Below, piece after piece: positions 56,579 through 64,000 of a DNA stretch of 64,000 nucleotides. The notes under the pieces were generated by a model, which was given only the letters and a program-made list of their open reading frames with translations, was not told where the DNA came from and did no database searches. Numbering within the stretch: the stretch's first letter is position 1; every line of letters begins with the position of its first letter. The translations under genes were made by a program, and so were the position numbers. Origin of the DNA: Paguma larvata (taxonomy: Eukaryota; Chordata; Mammalia; Carnivora; Viverridae); NCBI GenBank assembly GCA_030068075.1, contig CM057826.1, positions 51,603,116 to 51,667,115 on the forward strand, given 5' to 3'.

Positions 56579-56714
56579 TATAAAGTCTCCTATTGCTGCC
56601 GTAACAGAGTATTATGAACTGAGTGGCCTAAAACAACACAAATTTATCTCTTAAAGTTTGAAGGTCAGAAGTCAAAATGAGTTTCTAAGGACAAACATCA
56701 AGGTATTGGGAAGG

Positions 56715-56919
56715 ATGGGGTGCCTGGGTGGCTCAGGCGGTTAACCATCCGACTTGGGCTCAGGTCATGATCTCACAGTTCCTTAGCTCAAGCCTTGCTT
56801 CAGGCTCTCTGCTGTCAGCATAAAGCCTCCTTTGGATCCTCTCTGCTGTCCCCCTCTGTCTCTGCCTCTCCCCACTGACCTCTTTCTGTCTCAAAAATAA
56901 AATAAACATTTAAAAAAAA
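56715..56919 (+). mobile_element. feliform CAN-SINE nested in an older LTR
   Basis: Complete copy. Target duplication AAGGTATTGGGAAGG / AAGGTGTTGGGAAGG at 56700-56714 and 56920-56934, one mismatch. Confidence 0.97.
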
Positions 56920-57116
56920 AAGGTGTTGGGAAGGCCAGTTCCTCCCAGTGTCTCCAGGGGAGAATCTGTTCTTGGCCTCTTTGGGCTCTAGAGATTGCAA
57001 CATTTTGTTGGCTCCTGTCAGCATCACTCTAATATCTGCTCCATCATCACACAGCCTTCCTCCACATTTGACTTTGCTTCCCTCTTACAAGGACAATTGT
57101 GAATACCTTTACAGCC

Positions 57117-57911
57117 TGTTGGGAGCCGTTTTGGACTCACAGGTTGAGACACCTCCCTGTGTGGAAAAAGCAGTTGAAGCAAAATTCCCGCCAGCCAAGA
57201 TGGCGCCTAGTCTTACCTCCTTCTAAATAATTCTTTAGGCTTGGATTTCTTGAGCTACTCTCCTTGTCCCCAAGGAATGTAATGCTCTTTTGTTTTATGG
57301 CATTTAGATAAAAGAGAAGGACCTGGAGCATGATGCTTTGGTGGATTACATCTGAATGAGAGTAGCCTGGCCACCTTAAAGTTGCATCTTGGGGATGGGT
57401 TGCACAACATAATAGCAATTATGAGCTGGCTGAATATTGGTGTGATTTGTGTAAATGTTAGGCTCCTATTATGTAAATTCGCTCATTCACAAGTAAAGAA
57501 CAAGCATTGGGAATTCTGTCGTTGCCGGATGGGTTGCACCTCCCCATTGTAGTTGGAAGAATAGGCAGAATGACTCCTGGTCTGTTTATAGATAATTAAC
57601 ATCTCCTCCTGCCTTAAATTTATATGCTAATAACTTGAAAACAACTTGCAAGATTGAGGAAATCATCACTTTACTGATAAAAACACATTATTGTTCAAAC
57701 TATGCTTACTGATGGGCTGTCACTCATTGCTGTAATGTCACTCACTACCTTTTAAATAAAGACACTGAGATCGGCAGGGCAGAGATGCCAAAATTGCCGG
57801 GGTTGCCTGCTTGTTCATCAGACTACATCTCTCTCATGGCTCTCTCATTTCCTTTCGCCTGACCGTCCATCCTTCGTGGACCCCTAGGTTCGCCGGAACT
57901 GGACCCCGGCA
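57117..57911 (+). mobile_element. solo LTR of the same class II-like endogenous retrovirus family
   Basis: Begins TGTTGGGAGCCGTTTTGG and ends GGAACTGGACCCCGGCA. Flanks ACAGCC (57111-57116) and AGAGCC (57912-57917) form a 6 bp duplication with one mismatch. A poly(A) signal AATAAA is at 57755-57760. It aligns along most of its length with the minus-strand LTR at 23978-24966, for example GTTTTATGGCATTTA, GTTGCATCTTGGGGATGGGTTGCAC and CAACTTGCAAGATTGAGGAAATC. It lacks roughly 190 bp of the other copy's upstream (U3) half. No internal viral genes flank it. The start TGTTGGGAGCCG resembles that of rodent IAP LTRs as I recall them, in keeping with class II. Confidence 0.92.
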
Positions 57912-58239
57912 AGAGCCCTTAAAATAATCTCACCACTTTAAGACCTGTAACTCAATCACACCTCCAAAGTTTCCTCACAACAGTTTAACATGCATGGGTT
58001 CTGGGGACTAGAATCTTTGGGAGACCAAAGATTCAACCTACCACAATAAGGAAAAATGAACTCCCACTGGACACTTAGAGGAACAAAATTTTAAATAAGA
58101 ATTTAAAAATAATCACACGAACAGTTATGAAAACCTAGATAGCTTTCTAGGCAGAGTAGAACAGGTATGGATGAAAAAGAGACCTGCACTGTCATTTGTA
58201 GGAACCGGTGAATTTACAACACGGTGCAATTAGGCCAGA

Positions 58240-58450
58240 TCTAGGAAAACCAGAGCCAGAATTTATAAAAATTCGTTGCAGTCCTAGTTTCACCACCTGC
58301 CAGCTCCATGAGACCTTGTATGTATTACCCAATGTCTCCAGACCTGCTACCTTTCTGTAAAGCAAGGATACATACCCTCTTCAGAGTGCTATTATGAGTA
58401 TAAAAATATAATCCATGTAAAACATAAGCCCAATGCACAGAATGTAGTAG
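58240..58450 (+). repeat. MIR SINE, decayed
   Basis: 'GTCCTAGTTTCACCACCTGCCAGCTCCATGAGACCTTGTATGTATTACCC' and 'CTGTAAAGCAAGGATACATACCC' keep MIR order. Confidence 0.75.
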
Positions 58451-58462
58451 TCTATTTACATA

Positions 58463-58466
<4 letters not shown>

Positions 58467-58497
<31 letters not shown>

Positions 58498-58498
58498 T
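58467..58498. repeat. (AAT)n microsatellite
   Basis: About ten perfect AAT/ATA units. Confidence 0.97.
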
Positions 58499-58499
58499 G

Positions 58500-58880
58500 T
58501 GATCATTAAACTTGTGAAGTGATTAACTATATTGGCCAGTGAGATTTGGAATTCCTTAGAGTTTTGTGAGTCTTTTTAAGCAAGACTAGAAAGTTGTTTT
58601 TCTCTGAGACTGCCATAATTTTTAGAATCAAAAGGGATCTTTTTTGCCTGAGGTCTGTCTCTAGCAAACAAGAAGAAATTATTGATCCCCCAACTTGTTA
58701 TGCAGCCCTGCACTCTTCATAGCAGGAGATTAAAAAGACTAAGATGTCTTCTCCATCCTCCGGAGTCTTGCACTATAGTTAATGTTGACAAGAGTAACTT
58801 ATTTAAACCACAAAGCAAAATAAAAGACAATATGAAGTTGAGTCTAAATTATACAGAATGAATCATAAATGCAATAATAT
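58500..58880. other. unannotated stretch, no gene seen
   Basis: No gene or named repeat. Confidence 0.4.
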
Positions 58881-58884
58881 CCCG

Positions 58885-59060
58885 GGAGAAAAACGGATTA
58901 GTATGGACTAGAGTAGTTAGGCAAGAGAATAGGCATAAACTAGAACTTGAGGGATGAGTAATATTTGAAGAGCCACGAAGAGGGCATTGTAAGACACGGC
59001 AAATGGAATGAGCAGAGAGGCAAAGGTCAGAGGCCAGAAAGAGGGAGCAGTCACTGCAGC
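58885..59060 (-). repeat. L2 LINE 3' region
   Basis: 'GAAGAGCCACGAAGAGGGCATTGTAAGACACGGCAAATGGAATGAGCAGAGAGGCAAAGG' matches antisense L2 text. The minus-strand frame 58849-59163 covers L2 and MIR and is not a gene. Confidence 0.6.
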
Positions 59061-59129
59061 ATGCACCAAACCTACATAGGTTAAAAACTAATGTCAGGAA
59101 GCAAGTATTGGAAGAAAAAAATATATATG

Positions 59130-59375
59130 TGGCAGTGCTTAAGAATAGGGACTTAGGAGTCACAAAATTTGGGTTTGCATCATGTCTTCATACTAGCTTT
59201 GTGACCTTAGACAATTCCTTTCACTTCTCTGATCTTCCGTTTTCTCATCTATAAAATACAGTTGATAATACCTACTTCGTAGTATTTCTGCAATATTAGA
59301 GAAGACGATAAATGTGAAGCACTCAGCACAATGTCTGGTACATACTAATAATGTAATAAATGCCATTTCTAGTAG
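59130..59375 (+). repeat. MIR SINE
   Basis: 'GGGACTTAGGAGTCACAAAATTTGGGTTTGCATC', 'TAGCTTTGTGACCTTAGACAATTCCTTTCACTTCTCTGATCTTCCGTTTTCTCATCTATAAAATA' is nearly complete MIR. Confidence 0.93.
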
Positions 59376-59379
59376 TAGT

Positions 59380-60600
59380 TGTACTGGTAAAAACTAGTAG
59401 TAGAATAATCATGCTTGATTGGAGTATCACAGACACACAAACAGAACAGACTGGAGAGATTATTTTATCGAGGCCCTTCATTTAAGACATGAAATCACTG
59501 AAGCCTGGAGAGATAAGACAATCTGCTTAATCTTTCATTGGCTGACTCAGAATCCACTGTTCTTTCCACCTCACCTGTCAGATTCAGCTTTCCTACTTCC
59601 AAAATAACTGGTTGTTGGTGCTCTTGAATATGCTATAATACTGCTAATTTGGGAGTCTATTTTAAAGGATTGCTGAGTGTTAGCTGCCTCCAGTCAGAGG
59701 GAGGATATGAGAAAGCCAAATTCTACAAATAGACATTTTCCAGCCTGCAAAACCACTCCACCAAGAGTAGAAGCTGAACAAGACCACTACGGACTCAAGC
59801 TCATTTGCCTAGTCTTTCTCCAGGTCAACCCCTTTACTCATCTTGCAGCTAGAAAAATTCCACTTTGGTCTCCTAGAGTTTAAACTAAGTCCATTAAAAA
59901 ATCTCTGTACATATTGAAGGTTTTTTTAATACTCTGGAATTTCTCAGCCCTGGAAATATACATAAAAATAATTTCACAAAACACTTGGTGTGATTCCTAA
60001 TAAAAAAACATTCTGAAATGCAGATTCTTTAAGGAGTTGGCACAGTAAAAGATCAACAGACCATGTTCTTATATTGCCCCCTTCTGGTGGACGGCTGAAA
60101 GAGAGAGTCTTGCATGGTTTAAGAAACTAGCTCAATTTCGTTTCAAATAAAATCCCTCTTTTGTAATCTCCTTGCCCCAGCCCTGTTGATAGGCAGCTGT
60201 AGGTAATTTCCTGGCTGGAAATAGTTACCCTGGATGAGTAACTCATTAATGTTAAAATGAAGACAGCTTTGGTGCAGTAAGTAGGGGGAAAAAATTACTC
60301 AACTGTCTGTATCAGACAGGATCACTGATGCTGGGAAGACACAGAACCTGTTTCTTGGTTTCTGAGAATGGATAATGGGGAATTTCCCCAGATGCTGAGT
60401 TTAGCTAAATCATAGCAGGATGAATACCCATCTGAACTTTCTTCTCTGGTAAGAGGGAAGGGTAGTTTGATTTCTACAATTTTTAACTAGGGTTCAGTTT
60501 GTGGAATAAGTCCCAGCCTCTGATAGATCTTTCTTCCTGAAATACGATTTAAAAAAATCTTGAGAGATAACTTAGGCAGGTATTATCCCTCTTAATCCAA
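59380..60600. other. unannotated stretch, no gene seen
   Basis: Possible decayed MIR near 59440-59590. No supported gene. Confidence 0.4.
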
Positions 60601-60604
60601 TCTA

Positions 60605-60730
60605 TTAGTTATGATAAGACAGATTATGCCACAGTGACAAATAACCATAAAACCTCAGTGCCTTAATCTGAAAGTTTATTTCCCACTCACATGGAATCCA
60701 CATGACCAAGCCACATTGTCCTTATCACAC
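60605..60730. repeat. old interspersed repeat remnant, family not named
   Basis: 'ACAAATAACCATAAAACCTCAGTGCCTTAATCTGAAAGTTTATTTCCCACTCACATGGAATCCA' recalls a frequent mammalian LTR-type repeat. Assignment uncertain. Confidence 0.35.
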
Positions 60731-60739
60731 AGTATTGTA

Positions 60740-60895
60740 ATCGCCTATCTTCCTGCTTCTCATAGCAGACCGTGGGCTATCTCTGAGTTAGGACTATGTC
60801 TATTCAGTTCTCTGTTATGTCTCCATTAATTAGCACAACACCTAGCACATAGGTGCTTGAAGAGTATTTACTGAATAAATGAAAGAATGAATAGA
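60740..60895 (+). repeat. L2 LINE 3' terminus
   Basis: 'CCATTAATTAGCACAACACCTAGCACATAGGTGCTTGAAGAGTATTTACTGAATAAATGAAAGAATGAATAG' matches the L2 end. Confidence 0.8.
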
Positions 60896-60899
60896 TGAA

Positions 60900-62465
60900 T
60901 AAGAAGCAAACTAAATACCTCTGGACATCTTTAGGAGCCCTGACTTCTCTTTCTCCCTCTTTATACAGACCACCGAGCACATCCGATGTTAACACTGGGG
61001 TCTCGTTACCTTGTTCCCCTAGGCTTCTGCCATGGTACCATGCCCATGTAATTGTGTGATCTCTTTTAAAGGTCTTCTTGGGGAGGCCTTGACGAACTGA
61101 GGGTGTGAGTCAACAAGGGTGGGAAGGAAATAGTCTTAGCAACCAGGCTTTGTAATGCTTCGATTAGGAAGAAGGTAATAGGTATAGGACACAGCCCACT
61201 GTAGCCCTTATAGATAAGCTGCTTGGGGAACCACCTCACAAAATGTTGCCAGCACAAAACAAGAGAAATCAAAAATGCAAGATCCAATGAAATCACAAAG
61301 AAAAAGTAAAAATGAAAAATATTCTAGCCAGGAGGAAAGGAAGAGATGAAAATGGCACCTGAAGATGAGATTACTCATCAAAACAAAATATATCCATAAA
61401 TCTTACCAGCAGAGTGGAAGGCTCCAAGAGATCTTTTTCCCTTCCCTTTTCTCTTTTCTTTCTGTGCCTCTCCATTTTTCATCCACCAAACACTAAATGA
61501 ACTTATACTGTGACCAACTATCTTGAATCCCCTTCCCTAAAAATCTTTCTTTTTTTCTAACTGCTTTTTAGTAAAGGCCCTTTTAGCCTTTATCCATCGA
61601 TGGATACCAAGCTGGCAGCCATGGTTCTCTATATTCCTAAACTAAGACAAGCAATCCTCCATGTATCTATTATTTTATTATTATTTAGCACCTAAGACAA
61701 GACAGAGAGTATGTGTGGAGCCGCAAAAGGTGTTGGGACTTAAAAATCTCTGAACCATAAATCGTGCAGTTTAATAAGAATTGTACCAAGAGGTACTGAG
61801 TATGTGGTTCTGGAAAAGGAGCAATTCTATGGACCATAGCCTCATTCTTAGTAGTTAGAGATTGAGGAATGGCTTACAACTTGTACTGAAACACAGAGCT
61901 ATTAGCCCCAATTCCTTCCTCCTTCCTGGCCCTAGTGTACCTGATCACGTATCTCCAAGAGAAAGTGCCATTCCCCACCCCTACCCCATGGTTAGAGGGA
62001 GAATTGCACTGCCATTTGGGCTTATATTTGCCTGACCTTTTGCATACTCACATTAGGCAATGATGACTATTTCTGGACTGCAAAATACTAACTGAAGAAC
62101 AGATAGATTATATAGTGTGCCTTCTAAGTGGCATGTTGCTATGGTTTCTCACTGAAAGAACAGAATTCTTGCCATTAGGTCATCTGAAATCTGCAGGATT
62201 GCACCAAAATGTTTCTGCAAAGTAATGGACTGTCCTTTGAACACAATTCCATCTGTATGATCAAATCCAGTCTCGAATTATCAGGGAACATGATACGTTT
62301 ATGAAAGAACATATTTATTGAATGCAGTAGGGTCTGCAGGACATTCAGTCTAAAATTTAGGCGCTGACCCTTGTTGATAAGGGACCCTTCCAGTATTTAT
62401 TATATGTGTCCTTTATGCCAAAAAGCTACTGAATCTGAACCATCTGGCATGCCAGTGGGCACACA
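60900..62465. other. unannotated stretch, no gene seen
   Basis: No supported gene, RNA gene or recognisable repeat. Confidence 0.45.
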
Positions 62466-62469
62466 GAAC

Positions 62470-63035
62470 TCCTGTGCTTACAACCCTCCAAAAGCTACCC
62501 ATTCCTTGTAAGAAAAAATCCAAATCCTTTCTCATGGCCAGGTGTGCCTGGTCTGGTCAAACCCTGGACTACTCTATCCTTACCTCATTTCACCGCACTC
62601 TTCCCCCTAGTTTACAATTTGCTACACTTACCTTTTTTTTACTTCTTTCAAGGCTTCCTGTAAAACATCACTTTTTCCCCTACGTAGCAAAGTACATGCT
62701 ATTTCTTTCTCTTGGAATGCCCTTCCTCCATTCCTGGCCTACATGAACTCTCACAAATCTTCCATGTCTCAAATTAAATACCACTTCCCCAGATACATAT
62801 CACCCCAATCTAAATTAAGTTGCCATTTATGCCCTCTGACAGAACTCTGTACTTCCATTTCAGAGCATGCATCAACATTTGAAATTAGTTGTATATTCCT
62901 GATTAATATATATCTCCTCCACTAAAAGAAAGCCTTGAAGTCATGGGTTAGGTCTTTTAGGCATGCTATATTCCCAGCACTTACTATAAAACTTAGTAGT
63001 AGGCATTCAATATTGAATGAATGAAAGAGCCTACT
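62470..63035 (+). repeat. L2 LINE 3' region
   Basis: A long collinear L2 3' end: 'AAGAAAAAATCCAAATCCTTTCTCATGGCC', 'CTTGGAATGCCCTTCCTCC', 'TGTCTCAAATTAAATACCACTTCC', 'TGCCCTCTGACAGAACTCTGTACTTCC', 'CTATATTCCCAGCACTTACTATAAAACTTAG'. The open frames 62474-62746 and 62743-62925 are L2 relics, not genes. Confidence 0.85.
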
Positions 63036-63074
63036 TACTTCAATTCCATTTATTTAGTAAGTAGGAGGGATTGA

Positions 63075-63195
63075 ATGTCTATTTACTCATTTATTCATTG
63101 AGCAAGTATTAAAACTGAGGAAAACTCAAAGAGGTCTTGCCCTCAGGTAGCTTATGAATACGGTATGGAGAAATATGCCAGGGAAAACAAATGAA
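63075..63195 (-). repeat. L2 LINE 3' fragment, decayed
   Basis: 'CTCATTTATTCATTGAGCAAGTATTAAAACTGAGG' and 'AGGTCTTGCCCTCAGGTAGCTTATGAAT' resemble the antisense L2 end. Confidence 0.5.
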
Positions 63196-63478
63196 ACAGT
63201 AACTTGCATGGGGCATTGTTTTCTTGACTCCTGGGATGCTAACAACAATCATGGATAATGAATGCCCACCCCTTGCAGAGTTGTACTAGACACATTCTGA
63301 AGAGCTTGCTAAAAGATAACCAGATTACTAATAACACGTGGTTCATCACAAACCCCCAACTAGGATAAAAGAAGCCCAGAGAGTCAGTATGGAAGAGAGA
63401 ATACATGGATATTTGTGGAAATATGGTGTTGTGACACTTATCCCCTTTCTTCAGACCACATAAAGGTCAGGAAAATAA

Positions 63479-63694
63479 TCATTTAGGGATATCGAAGAAT
63501 ACAGATCCAGAATGTTTTGGGGTAAAGCGAGGCAAGAGTTCACTCAGAAAGGTAGCTGAGCCATCCTGAAAGGGCTCCTTATTTAAGACAAAGGGAACAC
63601 CAGGAATGCACTGCCAACAGTCAGGAGATGAGAGGATGTCGATAGCCTTAGACAGCAGTGCTTGTTCTTCATAGGGCATCCGAAAGGCCCTCAC
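63479..63694 (-). other. coding-like minus-strand open frame, status unknown
   Basis: On the minus strand a 71-codon frame includes 'MPYEEQALLSKAIDILSS' and ends '...SGSVFFDIPK' at a stop at 63479-63481. It retains several CpG dinucleotides in an otherwise CpG-poor region and has a mixed, globular-protein-like composition. A neighbouring frame just upstream (to about 63790) contains 'NLITGAFFNDKGRLLALSI' in a different register, so one frameshift would join them. That would fit a processed pseudogene or old viral coding piece, but I recognise no family and chance is possible. Confidence 0.25.
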
Positions 63695-63824
63695 AAGTGC
63701 CCCACAATAGAAAGAGCCAGAAGTCTACCCTTGTCATTAAAGAAAGCACCAGTAATCAAATTGACCAGCATCAGACAAGTAATATTTTGCCGTTTCCCTA
63801 TACATTCAGCATACATGTCAGGGC

Positions 63825-63833
63825 ATGCACGCG

Positions 63834-63874
<41 letters not shown>
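63825..63874. repeat. (GC)n-(CA)n alternating purine-pyrimidine tract
   Basis: TGCA followed by (CG)n to 63842 and a perfect (CA)n of about 33 bp to 63874. Alternating purine-pyrimidine over about 50 bp, a sequence type that can form Z-DNA. Confidence 0.97.
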
Positions 63875-63876
<2 letters not shown>

Positions 63877-64000
63877 ATACAGTCTATGCTCAACCCAAGA
63901 GGAGACAGAAGCTGCAGAGTGAATGGAAGAATGAAGAAAAGCAAAGGGAACCAAACAATGACCGCATAGCCCTTTCCCACTGGCAGACTGGGGAATGAAG

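Larger units (their letters stand above)
56580..58047 (-). mobile_element. MaLR/MLT1-like LTR interrupted by a SINE and an ERV LTR
   Basis: Three collinear pieces (56580-56699, 56935-57116, 57918-58047) match the element at 20618-21062. The first has GTCTCCTATTGCTGCCGTAAC and GGCCTAAAACAACACAAATTTA; the last has GACCTGTAACTCAATCACACC and GATTCAACCTACCACA. The SINE and LTR inserts account for about 1 kb of the length. Confidence 0.7.

Noticed and set aside
62474..62925. Two plus-strand open frames of 60-90 codons
   Set aside because: They lie in a collinear L2 LINE 3' region.
1..64000. CRISPR arrays, operons, bacterial-type promoters or ribosome binding sites
   Set aside because: The sequence is mammalian; regular repeats are microsatellites and SINEs, with no spacer-repeat architecture.

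Overview
The window is mammalian nuclear DNA from a carnivore, very probably a cat (felid) or close feliform. The main evidence is about 23 copies of a tRNA-derived SINE whose head reads GGGGTGCCTGGGTGGCTCAG and whose 3' end is a CT-rich tract followed by AATAAA-type A-rich sequence. This is the CAN-SINE form typical of cats. A carnivore L1, two solo retroviral LTRs, and many old MIR, L2, MER20, MaLR and L1M relics fit the same picture. Base composition is AT-rich and CpG-poor.

I find no convincing complete protein-coding gene. The open frames are shadows of SINEs, the L1, simple repeats or pyrimidine tracts. The stretch therefore looks like a gene desert or the inside of a very large intron. 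Four places deserve checking as possible exons or coding relics: 7710-7854 (+), 19149-19240 (+), 26717-26833 (+) and 63479-63694 (-). None could be tied to a known protein.

Layout. 1-6 kb: a MIR, a (TC)n(CA)n tract and a complicated set of old L1M pieces in both orientations that includes a ~110 bp inverted repeat. 6-19 kb: SINEs, decayed L2 and MIR, a 258 bp polypurine tract, an AT-rich tract and a MaLR LTR with a 5 bp target duplication. 19-25 kb: an exon-like block, a second MaLR-like LTR, MER20, a SINE and a 989 bp solo retroviral LTR on the minus strand. 25-33 kb: mostly old unique sequence with L2, L1M and three SINEs. 33.5-38.8 kb: a nearly full-length, inactivated L1 on the minus strand with target duplications, broken ORF1 and ORF2, and a damaged reverse-transcriptase active site (FADN). 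39-48 kb: SINEs, MIRs, L2 and L1M 3' ends, plus a 24 bp SINE stub between perfect 18 bp duplications. 48-52 kb: an L2 cut up by SINEs, with two cases of two SINEs entering the same target site. 53-58 kb: SINEs and a 795 bp solo LTR (+) of the same family as the 24 kb LTR, nested in an older MaLR-like element that also carries a SINE. 58-64 kb: MIR, L2, (AAT)n and a (GC)n(CA)n tract.

No new biological system is visible. What the window records is retrotransposition history: L1 enzymes mobilising SINEs, repeated use of the same nicking sites, and LTR-LTR recombination leaving solo LTRs. Coordinates of old repeats (MIR, L2, L1M) are approximate to some tens of bases. Family names come from remembered consensus patterns, not from a database search.
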